This document shows positions 10,319 through 19,985 of a stretch of DNA of 64,000 nucleotides, one piece after another. The DNA is from Pseudoips prasinana (lineage: Eukaryota; Arthropoda; Insecta; Lepidoptera; Nolidae): NCBI GenBank assembly GCA_951640165.1, contig OX621247.1, positions 34,446,001 to 34,510,000 of the forward strand, written 5' to 3'. Position 1 is the first letter of the stretch; every line of letters starts with the position of its first letter. The position numbers and the translations under genes are program-made. Under the pieces are notes generated by a model, which had not been told where the DNA came from, ran no database searches, and saw only the letters and a program-made list of their open reading frames with translations.

Positions 10319-10730
10319 AATAGTGGTCAGTATACTGGGAGAATAGCCATCAGGACATTATCAAAGTGTCTTGCACACTTATATGTGTTCCGATGGCTAT
10401 TTCCCGTTATACCTGCTTACAATATTATCTTCTATGGCGGCCGGTATAAACGTGTGAATTGTACACTTGTATGCGTCCCGATGGCTATGTCCCGTTATAC
10501 CTGCTTACAATAATGTCTTCTATGGCGGCTGTTATAATTGTGTGAATTGTACACTTGTATGCGTCCCGATGGCTATTTCCCGTTACACCTGCTTACAATA
10601 ATGTCTTCCATGGCGGCCGGTATAATTGTGTGAATTGTACACTTGTATGCGTCCCGATGCCTATTTTCCGTTATACCTGCTTACAATAATGTCTTATATG
10701 GCGGCCAGTATAACGGAAAATAGCGATTGG
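10319..10730. repeat. 88-bp minisatellite, about 4.5 units
   Basis: The motif tggctatttcccgttat occurs at 10394, 10482, 10570 and 10658, an exact 88-bp period. Each unit also holds tacctgcttacaat and atggcggccggtataa, with gtgtgaattgtacacttgta. The array ends in an inverted repeat (ctattttccgttatac at 10661 against gtataacggaaaatag at 10709). No conserved frame. Confidence 0.85.
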
Positions 10731-10739
10731 CACATATAA

Positions 10740-10900
10740 AATTGTAGTCAGGATCAAAAGTGGCACATAACGAAATGACACTGAGCGGTGAGGTTCAGGC
10801 ATGTCCCGGGAAATCGCTTTAACTGTCTTAGATGCCGCAATGAATTTAATCAGAAAAAAAGGAGGAGTTAGAACATGAATAGTACTCATATCAAATTGTA
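10740..10900. repeat. Dispersed repeat K, uninterrupted copy
   Basis: ggatcaaaagtggcacataa, gaaatgacactgagcggtga and aatttaatcag..aggagttagaa match a copy at 40.98-41.34 kb, which is split there by SINE E. This copy shows the empty site (gaaatgacactg). Confidence 0.65.
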
Positions 10901-10930
10901 CCTATACTAGTATGTGACTTCTAAACTTGT

Positions 10931-11187
10931 ATAATAATAATAATATTTAGGGACAATGTCACACAGATCATCCTAGCCCCAAATTAAGCAAAGCTTGTAC
11001 TATGGGTACCAGGCGACGATATGCATACTTATATTGATAGATAAATACTTATATACATAGAAAACATCCATGACTCAGAAACAAATATTCGTGCTCATCA
11101 CACAAATATTTGCACTTACCGGGATTCGAACCCAGGACCACCAGCTTCGTAGGCAGGAGCACTACCAACAAGGCTACGGTGACCGTC
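10931..11187 (-). mobile_element. tRNA-derived SINE B, full length
   Basis: On the minus strand: tRNA-like head (gacggtcaccgtagcc), A-box region with ttggtagtgctcctgcc, B box gggttcgaatcccgg, body with gagtcatggatgttttct, 3' half gtacaagctttgcttaattt, then a TATTATTA tail. One of nine copies. Confidence 0.8.
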
Positions 11188-11481
11188 ATAATGTATGCTA
11201 TTTCCCATTACCTATACTGTCTGCCATAGAGGACATTATTATACCCATCTCCCAATATGCCCTGGCATAAACTAACACGTTAAATTTTAATAGCCGTAAC
11301 GTTGCATCGTGTTAATTAGAACCTCTCACATGACTTCGGTCGCAACCAATTTAGTTTAATTTACATCAAATTATTTTACCGCCTGGCTCGCTCAATATTA
11401 TATATTGCGAACGTTTATTGTTTCTGAGTACATAATAAACGTAATATACTTGTAGAATTCTACGACTTCAACATTTAGCAG

Positions 11482-12062
11482 GCCGGTTGGCGCGGGTGGT
11501 AAATACTTGCCTGTCTCGCCGCAGGTCGTGGGTTCGATTCCCACCCAGGAAAAATATGATCTGCATGAACATCTCTGTTTGTCCTGAGTCTGGGTGTAAT
11601 CACACTAATATTATAAAGGCGAAAGTTTGTGAGTGTGCATGTTTGTTACTTCTTCACGTCTAAACGGCTGGAGCGATTTTAATAATATTTGGTATGGATT
11701 TGGTGACACCTTGGATTAAAACATAGCCTATAATTTATAAAGTTTAACGCGGGTAAAACCGCAGGGCACATCTAGTAAATTATAAAGGCGAAAGTTTGTG
11801 AGTGTGTGAGGGTGTATGTTCGTTACTCTTTCACGCAAAAACTACCGGACGGATTTTTATGAAACTTTTTAGTAATATAGCTTAAATTTTCGAATAGTCT
11901 ATTCGGATATTTCAGCTATATTTATAAAGTTTAACGCGGGTAAAATCGCGGGGCACCGCTAGTTGTATATCGGTTATCTGTTTTCCATAGTACAAGCTCT
12001 GGATGGTTTGGGATCAGATGCCGTGGGTAAATAATGTCCCAGGATATTATCATTATTACGGA
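11482..12062 (+). mobile_element. SINE C split by tandem Helitron A copies
   Basis: The SINE C head and middle run 11482-11599 (B box gggttcgattcccacc). The sequence stops at ctgggtgtaa and resumes at 11963 (tgtatatcggttatctg) through to aggatattatcattatt. The gap holds two Helitron A copies. The Helitrons are therefore younger than this SINE copy. Confidence 0.8.
11600..11962 (+). mobile_element. Two head-to-tail Helitron A copies
   Basis: Copy 1 starts TCACACTAATATT at 11600 and ends CTAG at 11775. Copy 2 begins immediately (lacking its first dozen bases) and ends CTAG at 11962. Both have the GC hairpin before the end. The insertion sits between A (11599) and T (11963), the AT target expected for Helitrons. 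The copies differ in the middle, so they are not a simple recent duplication. Confidence 0.8.
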
Positions 12063-12195
12063 TTAGGCGTCAGTCAGTTGCTTCACCGATCCGCAACTAT
12101 TTCGACCTGTTTAAGTACCTAGGAGGCCCATAGTTATATGGGCTACTGCCCAAGAGTTGTGACTTCTGTGAGCTGTCGCGCTCGGCTGTAGTCTG

Positions 12196-12244
12196 TCATC
12201 ATCATCATCATATCAGCCGAAAGACGTCCACTGCTGGACAAAGG
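12196..12244 (-). mobile_element. RTE-like LINE tail A, 3' piece
   Basis: (CAT)n followed by atcagccgaaagacgtccac and tgctggacaaagg. It continues at 14579 (cctccccaaagatctcc). The 2.3 kb between is an insertion flanked by aaagg at 12240 and 14574. Confidence 0.8.
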
Positions 12245-12470
12245 AATTTTAAACATTATATCTTAGGTTTTTGAATTTGTATGTATAATTAAATATTGTT
12301 TAAATTTTTAATAAAGAATAAGTATACCTTTTAAGCCGTTAGAACGCCTTTGGTACAGGTTTAACCTAGTACTGGCACAAATTGTCTATAGCTAATTATT
12401 TTTAAAGTAAGTAGATATAATTTTGTACACATTATTTCTTGAATAAAAAAAATATTTATTATTATTATCA
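12245..12470 (+). mobile_element. Probable LINE 3' end with TTA tail (host of R4 insertion)
   Basis: AT-rich, non-coding, ending cttgaataaaaaaaatattt then TTATTATTATTA. It lies between the aaagg duplication and the Dong/R4-like element. I infer that it is a short plus-strand retroposed 3' end whose TTA tail resumes at about 14561-14573. No family is recognised. Confidence 0.4.
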
Positions 12471-12474
12471 TTTA

Positions 12475-14564
12475 TTCATATATATTTCTTATTAAATACA
12501 TTTTAAAATATATAAAAAACAGAAATATACATTTTAAAATATAAAAAATAGGATTTGCAATCGGCAGCAGGAACTGGGTCTATGCTACCGGAGGTTACGA
12601 CTCTAGGGACAGGAACCTCCTGACAATGCGAGCCGTGTCCAAAAGCACCGCTTTTTGGATCTTGTTCTTGACCCAACCGCCTAGCGTCAGCCTCTTTAGG
12701 TGTTTTTCGAAGCTCTTTGCTATTAATCCATTAGCAGAAACGACTATCGGTACAATGATAGCTGAGTCAACATCCCACATGCTGACAATCTCCCGCGCAA
12801 GATCCAAATATTTAATTTCTTTTTCTTTTTCAGCCTTCAAAAGATTTTCATCATGCGGGATGGTAACATCAACCATCACTGTGCAGCGTTTTTGTCGATC
12901 TATCATTACAATATCGGGATTGTTGGCAATCACAGTCCTGTCTGTAATGATAGATCGATCCCAGTATAACGTGATAGTACCATTATCCAGAACTGGCGCA
13001 GGTGCATACCTGTAATAAGGCACCTCTGAAGCTACAAGGCCATGTCGCAGAGCAAGTTGTTGATGAATAATCCTGGCTACGAGGTTGTGTCTGTGAAAAT
13101 ATTCACCATTTGCTAGTCGAGAACAACCGGAGACAATATGTCTGAGGGATTCACCGGGGCGATGACATGCTCGACAAACATCGTTTGTGCCATCTTTAGA
13201 ATATATCTCCGGTAGTTTCTCGTCATCATAACTTCATCCATAATTGCACAGACAAAACCCTCAGTCTCAGCAAATAGTTCACCACATCGTAGCCAAGCCA
13301 CAGATGCAAGCAGATCCACATCGTGTGCGTGAAGAGCACGATAAAACCTGCCATGTAACTCCTTGCCCTGCCACACTGCCCTGCGATCATCAGTGCTAAG
13401 TACCACAGGTTTACGCCAGTTTCTTTTTGCCATTGACAGCGGGGTTAGGCCTTTATCTACAGCAACCACCTCCGCATGCATACCCCCCGTGACAGCGGCG
13501 CGGAGAAAGTACTCCCTGAGGCTACACACCTCGCGGTTATGTAGGTTCTTGGCGTTTAAAAAGCCTCGACCCCCACACTTCCGCGGGATGTACAGCCTCA
13601 TCACCGATGAACGAGGATGATGCATGCGGTATGAAGTTAACAGTAGACGGACCGTCCGATCCAGGGTTTCTAATTCAGCTTGGATCCACTTGAGTATGCC
13701 GAAGGAGTACATCAACACTGGCATAACCCAGCCATTGAAGGCACGCACCTTGTTTCCACCTGTTAAAAGACTTTTCAGAACTTTTTTAAGGCGGGACAGA
13801 AAGCGTTCCCGCAATGACTGTTTTACATCAGTATCATTGATGCCCAATGCCTCCGTCATACCCAAGTATCTATAAGTCTCGGTCTCGCAGAGGGACCTAA
13901 GGTGAATGGAATCTGAAAGTTGAATTCCTTCAGATTGCATTATGTGCCCATGTTCTACATGCATGACCGCACACTTGTCAATACCAAACTCCATCCTGAT
14001 AGAGTTACTAAAATTTTCAGTAACCTTTAGTAAACCTGTCAATTGAGAGTTGGTAGAAGCAAATATTTTTAGGTCATCCATGTAGAACAAGTGTGATATG
14101 ATTTGACCTCCTCTGCGCAACCGATAGCCTAATCCTGATTTCTCAAGCAATGTGCTTAAGGGATTCAAGGCTAGGCAGAACCATAGTGAACTTAAACTAT
14201 CACCCTGGAATATTCCTCGCTGTACCCTAATTGGTTCGCCGCTACCAAGTACTTGTTGAGACCCTGGACAGAGAAGGACTGTTCTCCAGTGCCCCATACA
14301 TGACATAAGGAAGGCACGTAGAGTTGTATTTATTTTATACAACTCCAGTACCCTCATCAGCCATGCATGCGGCACAGAGTCATAGGCCTTTTTATAGTCT
14401 ATCCAGCATGTCAACAAATTTCTTCGATTTCGACGAACCTGCTGGTTAATGGTCATATCTATGAGGAGAAGCTCTTTTGTAGCGCGGGCCCCACTGCGAC
14501 AACCATTTTGTGAGATAGACATTATTCTATTAGATTCTACGTGTCTCGTGATTTTTGTTTTTAT
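12475..14564 (-). pseudogene. Dong/R4-like LINE: reverse transcriptase and REL endonuclease
   Basis: A 5'-truncated non-LTR element. The RT frame (14564-13113) has motif A WIDYKKAYDSVPH, motif B RGIFQGDSLSSLWFCLALNP and motif C FYMDDLKIFA. A one-base loss near 13194 shifts the frame. In the restored register a zinc knuckle follows (C-x2-C-x8-H-x4-C at about 13175-13120). The next frame (13023-12595) holds the restriction-like endonuclease signature NNPDIVMID, then VDVTIPHDEN. RT, zinc knuckle and C-terminal endonuclease in that order fit the R2/R4 group. Family role: target-primed reverse transcription at a specific site. Both flanks are TTA/TAA repeats, the preference reported for Dong. I place it in R4/Dong on motif resemblance only. 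The copy is dead (frameshift, no 5' end). Confidence 0.8.
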
Positions 14565-14745
14565 TATTATTATAAAGGCCTCCCCAAAGATCTCCAAAAT
14601 TGCCGGTCTTGCGCTATTCGCATCCAGCGGTTTCCAGCGAGCGACCCGCACAAGATCATCGGTCCATCTTGTAGGGGGCCTGCCCACGCTGCGTCTTCCG
14701 GTTCGTGGTCGCCACTCGAGAACCTTTCCAACCGTTACCATATTG
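14565..14745 (-). pseudogene. RTE-like LINE tail A, 5' piece
   Basis: The minus strand encodes GKVLEWRPRTGRRSVGRPPT and RWTDDLVRVA, the C-terminal tail of a lepidopteran RTE-like reverse transcriptase. It is interrupted at GEAF by the 2.3-kb insert; the end (QQWTSFG in other copies) lies at 12244-12196. By accident its frame runs on into the R4-like RT, giving a 542-codon chimeric open frame (14741-13113) with two unrelated parents. Confidence 0.8.
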
Positions 14746-14751
14746 TGTATA

Positions 14752-15105
14752 ATAATAATAATAAAGCCTTTTATTCCGAAACTTTGTCACAATTTTTGTT
14801 AAATGTTCGTAATCTTAATATAGTAAATCCCTTAATTCGGTGTGTCTTACGACATTGGCCTCCTCCAACGTCTTCCATTGTTTCCTGTCGGTCGCAATTC
14901 TTGGCCAAAGGGGACCTAGAGTCAATTTAATATCATCTTCCCATCTTCTCGCTTTGCGACCTCGGCTCCTTGACCCGTCTCGTGGATACCAGACCGTTAC
15001 CTGCTTGCTCCATTTTTCGTGCGTACAGCGGAGCATGTGCCCTGTCCATCTCCATTTCATTTGGTCAATATGGGTAAGGATATCTGTGAGTTGTGTTGTG
15101 CGTCG
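14752..15105 (-). pseudogene. RTE-like LINE tail B
   Basis: The frame from about 15105 to 14815 reads HIDQMKWRWTGHMLRCTHEK, WYPRDGSRSRGRKARRWEDD and EEANVVRHTELRDLLY, the C-terminus of an RTE-like RT. The 3' UTR has AATAAA on the minus strand and a (TTA)n end. The element is flanked by an 11-bp direct repeat tattgtgtata at 14741-14751 and 15106-15116, marking a 5'-truncated target-primed insertion. No catalytic domain remains. Confidence 0.8.
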
Positions 15106-15179
15106 TATTGTGTATATTGTGTATACGATAAAGTAAAATTGTAAGCAATTATGAAATTTCTTAGGTATGAGCATTTTCA

Positions 15180-16250
15180 ATTTTGTTAAGCTTTGTAAAC
15201 CGTTATTGGTAACACTACGACCGTTAATTTAACCTTTGTACTGCCCTGTACTGGTGTTCGCTAACGGTGTTTTATGACGGTCGTTTGAAATTGGCGAGTA
15301 TTGGAAAAATATGGGTCGTAATTGCTGCTGTGTGAGTGTGTGTTTTCAGGGGAGCGTGCAAAAACCATGTTCAATAATTCCAACTCTAGCTGCAAATGTC
15401 TGTAATTGTAATGAAATTGTTTGGTTGAGAATTAAGCATCAGACGGTCAAACTTATAATCTATGTAATGGCGAGGATCAAAAATTATATTATGCTTTGAA
15501 GGGGTAGGCGGGTACAATAATTCGAGACCCAATAAAGATATGGTAAATATATAAATCATTTGTTTGCATAAAAAATACTACAAGTTCATATAAAAAGGTA
15601 TTTCTTAATTTGGTTTAAATTTCAGAGTTAAATATCACATTAAAAAAAATTACATAAAATATATATACAACGTGTAACAGAAAGTGTGAACGTAACTTAA
15701 GGGGGTTATAGGGTATCAGGACGGCTACCTATGGACGAAACTTCAAACAGAAATAATCATTTTTTTATTCAACTAGTAATTTATTTTTATATCGACAACC
15801 TAAATCAACAAGTAAGATTACCGACGTTATGAACAACACTAAGCAAAACTCAGCCGCAAGGGTAATGAACCTTACCGAGAACTCTTTGGGTACCTACTAC
15901 TTAGACTGTAAATAAAAAGTGTGGTTCTGTACAGTCACATAATTTATTACACGTGTTTATTTTAAGATTCAATCAAATGTTTAACTGAATTATTGCTCTA
16001 AATTCATATAAATTTGATAACTAGGAAAAATCACTGAATTTAATTTAAAATGATATTCCGCAAGATGTTGGATCTAGGAGAAATAAATAATTTAATTGAC
16101 TTATGTAACTGCAGATATTTTTTGTGTGTTAAATAGTAAGAATATTAAATTTTTCTTTCAGTATGTGAATTTAATCTGGCCGGAAACGAATAGGTACTTA
16201 ATTTTTAACACAAACTAACCAGATAAACACACGCGGTACGACTACTGATA
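15180..16250. other. Unassigned stretch; repeat scrap at 15662-15715
   Basis: About 50 bp (acaacgtgtaacagaaag, gtgaacgtaacttaaggg) match 18.66-18.71 kb in inverse orientation. I recognise no gene or element in the rest. Confidence 0.4.
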
Positions 16251-16256
16251 AATTAC

Positions 16257-16490
16257 GAAAAAATATGAATAATGTACTAGGCTCATATGAACATTAGGGG
16301 ACATTTCGAATTCCGTCCTGATTTTGTCGCAAGGAACTCTAATACGGCGGCGAATACAAAGGATTGATGTAGGTAAATAATAAATGGTTAAATATTTTTT
16401 AATATTCATCAAAGCGGGCCCCGCGCGTGGCGGCGCCTTTGAGAGAGTCAAAGATGCCGCCACCGCGCGCCGCGCCATTTGAATGTGTTC
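16257..16490. repeat. 230-bp flanking repeat, copy 1
   Basis: aaaaatatgaataatgtact, ccgtcctgat, ggtaaataataaatggttaa and a GC-rich end with gccgccaccgcgcgccgcg recur in the same order at 17551-17780. The two copies bracket the SINE array. A minus-strand frame here is not conserved in the second copy. Confidence 0.75.
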
Positions 16491-16540
16491 GTGTATAACT
16501 CATTGGTCTAGCGGTAGCGTGTTCAACTGCAGATAATAAA

Positions 16541-17274
16541 GTCCTGGGTTCAAATCCCGGCTCGGGCCAAAAAGTGATTATGGGAATAATGAAGTCCTGG
16601 GTTCAATTCCCGGGTCGGGCCAAAAAGTGATTATGGGAATAATGAAGTCCTGGGTTCAATTCCCGGGTCAGGCCAAAAAGTGATTATGGGAATAATGAAG
16701 TCCTGGGTTCAATTCCTGGGTCTGGCCAAAAAGTGATTATGGGAATAATGAAGTCCTGGGTTCAAATCCCGGGTCGGGCCAAAAAGTGATTATGGGAATA
16801 ATGAAGTCCTGGGTTCAATTCCCGGGTCGGGCCAAAAAGTGATTATGGGAATAATGAAGTCCTGGGTTCAAATCCCGGGTCGGGCCAAAAAGTGATTATA
16901 GGAATAATGAAGTCCTGGGTTCAATTCCCGGGTCAGGCCAAAATGTGATTATGGGAATAATGAAGTCCTGGGTTCAATTCCCGGGTCGGGCCAAAAAGTG
17001 ATTATGGGAATAATGAAGTCCTGGGTTCAAATCCCGGGTCGGGCCAAAAAGTGATTATGGGAATAATGAAGTCCTGGGTTCAATTCCCGGGTCGGGCCAA
17101 AAAGTGATTATGGGAATAATGAAGTCCTGGGTTCAATTCCCGGGTCGGGCCAAAAAGTGATTATGGGAATAATGAAGTCCTGGGTTCAAATCCCGGGTCG
17201 GGCCAAAAAGTGATTATGGGAATAATGAAGTCCTGGGTTCAATTCCCGGGTCGGACCAAAAAGTGATTATGGGA
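16541..17274 (+). repeat. B-box tandem array, 14 units of exactly 53 bp
   Basis: gtcctgggttcaa starts at 16541, 16594, 16647, 16700, 16753, 16806, 16859, 16912, 16965, 17018, 17071, 17124, 17177 and 17230. There are no indels: (17230-16541)/53 = 13. Every unit has a B-box-like core (gggttcaa[a/t]tccc), gtcgggccaaaaagtg and attatgggaataatgaa. Units 1, 5, 7, 10 and 13 carry aaatccc, the rest aattcc[c/t]. Only the first unit is preceded by an A box. The low divergence implies recent amplification. Confidence 0.95.
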
Positions 17275-17430
17275 TTTTTCCGTAAAAAGAAATTTCTCAG
17301 TATCAGCCCGAAGTCTGGGAGTTGACGATATTACACCCCCATGCCTCGGAGAGCACGTAAAGCCGTCGTTCCTGTGCCTGACCTCTTTCCGGTTGTATCG
17401 CTAGTCGTCCCATCGGATCATGAGAGTGAT

Positions 17431-17503
17431 GGAATAGAAAGTGCAGGGGCACTTTCAATTCCACCTTTAAAATTTAGAGTGATACACTCTAAATTTTAAA
17501 GGT
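17431..17503. repeat. Two adjacent foldback hairpins inside SINE A
   Basis: Hairpin 1: 17431-17444 against 17449-17462, 14-bp arms with one mismatch; the second arm is SINE sequence in reverse. Hairpin 2: 17463-17481 against 17485-17503, 19-bp perfect arms with a 3-bp loop (ata). Confidence 0.85.
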
Positions 17504-17550
17504 TTCCTGTTACGAAATATTAATCATTCATACAATACATACAAATAAAA

Positions 17551-17780
17551 AAATATGAATAATGTACTAGGCTCATATGAACAGTAGAGGACATTTCAAA
17601 TTCCGTCCTGATTATATCCAAAGTTACACTAATATGGCGGCAAAATCAAAGAGTTGATATAGGTAAATAATAAACGGTTAAATATCTTTTAATATTCATG
17701 GAAGCGAGCCGCGCGCGTCGTAGATACCTAGGCGGCTCTTTTCAGCGGACTCAAAGACGCCGCCAAAGGGGCCGCGTTCG
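17551..17780. repeat. 230-bp flanking repeat, copy 2
   Basis: Same order of motifs as 16257-16490, somewhat diverged, including the GC-rich end gacgccgccaaaggggccgc. Confidence 0.75.
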
Positions 17781-18740
17781 ATGAAAGCCGCCAAATTCAT
17801 CAAATATTGTGCAATTTCATTTATTTAATAAAAATATTAAAATCATCAGTTGTTCGTAAACTGCTGTCTATTTAGGTCGTGTTTAGTTACTAAATCGTCT
17901 AAAATGTCGTTTAGTAATGAGTAAAGTGTTCCGCGAAATCCTTAACTATGTCGTTTAGTGATCGTAATCATTTTGAACATTTCGTGCATTCATCTATGAA
18001 AGAATAGCCTCAGACGTGCACTTTGTGATGATGAGGATTCATAGGTCACAGGCTGCACAGGCACAATTTAAGGCTGTTTAATTACGAGGAACCTATGTCG
18101 TGAAGGGTACAGTGTCGCGATGGAGGCCACGCCTCTTTATAACTAAGAAACATGAAAACTTTACGATTCTATGAATATGTTGTACATGAGAGAGACTCGT
18201 GTTAGTTGGCAAGTCTTAGAGTCAAGCTTTCGGTGTCGGTGCAGATTTTAGTGAACGTGAAATAATGAAATTCTTCCATCAGTACTGAAAACAACTTCAA
18301 CTAGAAGTTAAACTATAAAAAAATTCTCGTAATGTGTTTGTGTATCACGTACTTATACGATGTAAAGTATTCAATAGCTATTCAGCAGTGCTATAAATAA
18401 AAACATAACTCGAAAATAAAACAAAATATGTGTAGTGAGTGCATTTGGAATCAAACTACCAGGCGTGCATAGAAACACAGAGGTATGTCAAACAATTTCT
18501 AGCGTAAATCAGAATCAGCTGTGCTGTGTTAGTACGGATGTTCGTTATATCGATAAAAATACTTGTCGATATATTGAATGGTATATTATTTTACGATCAA
18601 GATTAAAATGATGGTATTTCGGTATGAGATTTTGTGTATAGGTAGGCTTAAGGAGACCGTATATGCCCCTTAAGTTACGTTCACTCTTTCTGTTACACGT
18701 TGTATATGTCACCGTAAAAAATAAACCGAGACGCTCATAG
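17781..18740. other. Unassigned stretch
   Basis: No supportable frame or element. The segment 18660-18706 is the inverse partner of the scrap at 15.66 kb. Confidence 0.4.
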
Positions 18741-18743
18741 CTA

Positions 18744-18990
18744 GATGCTCTCACCGGTCCGTAAGTGATCGGTGAGGTTAAGCAACTAGGTTCTTGGTCA
18801 GTTCATAGATGGGTGACCGCCAAAGTGGTTTAATTCCTGAGCGTCTCCGTGCTTCGGAGGGCACGTTAAGCTGTCGGTCCCGGTTGTAGTCATTAGACAA
18901 CAGTCGTTAAACCATGTCAGAGGCCTGCTGGGCGGCTTGAACAACTCTGACACTAGGGTAACCACTGCCCATACGATTAGTAAGTAAGTA
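18744..18990 (+). mobile_element. 5S-rRNA-derived SINE D, full length
   Basis: The head follows 5S rRNA: ctcaccggtc, gtgatcggtgaggttaagca (5S A-box region gaagttaagcaac) and catagatgggtgaccgcc (5S C box ggatgggtgaccgcc). A body unrelated to 5S follows (gagcgtctccgtgcttcgga, gggcggcttgaacaactctg), ending actgcccatacgat and a (TAAG)n tail. A 5S-type pol III promoter, unrelated body and short tail define SINE class 3. It is not a functional 5S gene because only part of 5S is present. Confidence 0.85.
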
Positions 18991-19385
18991 CCGTAAATTT
19001 GTAAATACCGTTACATTATTATCTATCTCATGTATCGTAATTGGGAACTGTCGAAATATTGCGAACCGTTACATTCTGGTTGATCGGCCGTATTTGGCTA
19101 CTTAAAAAGTAGCTGAGATTAAGTTGGAACTGTGACTTTAAACGCACAAGCCAAACGTGCCGCGGCAGCGGCCGCCGAGCGCTAAAATATATTTATTTAC
19201 ACATACAAGATGTTAATGTAACAATTTCAATTCGATAAATTACTATCTATCGAAAAAGAAAGCTTTAAACTGTAAGCAAAAGTTTACAATGTCGCGAGAT
19301 GGATTATAATATAACGGTATTTACCACTTTACGGTGACATATATAAAGCTAAGACTGCTTAATAAGAGTTTAACTAACAAAGGTT
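18991..19385. other. Unassigned stretch
   Basis: Nothing recognised. Confidence 0.35.
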
Positions 19386-19386
19386 A

Positions 19387-19668
19387 CTTTTTGAAGTTAT
19401 ACTTCTTTTGGCGCGATGGAGAAAAATGATGAGAGTGAATTTTTACGATGCGCGCGCACACCGACACCAAAAAATTTAACAGCATGAAGTTAGTTCTAGG
19501 TGGTATGAAAATGTATGAGAGTGAATTTTTACGATGCGCGCGCATCGTAAAAATAACAGCATGACGTTAGTTCTAGGTGGTATGAAAATTGATAACTATG
19601 TTCAAGTTGTATATTAAGAAGTATAACTTCTAACGCGTGTACATAAGTACACACAAGTTTTTTTTTTA
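19387..19668. mobile_element. MITE-like repeat M, copy 1
   Basis: It begins ctttttgaagttatacttct and ends aagaagtataacttctaacg followed by gtgtacataagtacacacaa and poly-T. The gaagttatacttctt motif is inverted at the other end. The internal block gtgaatttttacgatgcgcg is repeated, and a 28-bp perfect palindrome lies at 19526-19553. A second copy is at 30.35 kb. The superfamily is not known to me. Confidence 0.6.
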
Positions 19669-19985
19669 TCTACAGTCAAAGTACTCATGTCAGCTATAGA
19701 TAAATGTTTTCCACATTTATCAATTAGACATATTGATAAAAAACGCTTAAGTTTTAAAAATGATAAGTAGTGTTGTTAGCTAATTGGTCCCTTTATTACA
19801 TAAATTTCATTGAATTTCAATTCAATTTATAATTCGTTTTATATTCAAAATTAAGCAATTAAATTAAATAATGTAACTAATTATAATAAATAAGCTAAAA
19901 ATTAGAAAAATCTACAGAAACCCTAATTACACTAAAAATGTAACACTATTTTCATTTATTCCGTTTAAATGTTAAATTTGTGTCG
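19669..19985. other. Unassigned AT-rich stretch
   Basis: Nothing recognised. Confidence 0.35.

Larger units (their letters stand above)
16497..17545 (+). mobile_element. SINE A with internal B-box tandem array and foldback 3' end
   Basis: The head (cattggtctagcggtagcgt) and the body after 17270 (tttttccgtaaaaagaaatt, cctgacctctttccggtt) are normal SINE A. Between them the B-box segment is amplified (see array). The 3' part is replaced at 17431-17503 by two consecutive foldbacks, then resumes as tttcctgttacgaaat, where normal copies read tttcctgcgaaat. Confidence 0.8.

Noticed and set aside
13363..13875. Plus-strand frames of 83-85 codons
   Set aside because: Antisense shadows of the R4-like RT.
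16541..17274. Regular 53-bp array as a CRISPR
   Set aside because: Units are contiguous with no unique spacers, each contains a SINE B box, and the DNA is eukaryotic.
18744..18830. Functional 5S rRNA gene
   Set aside because: Only the internal promoter part resembles 5S; the 5' and 3' portions are absent and an unrelated SINE body follows.
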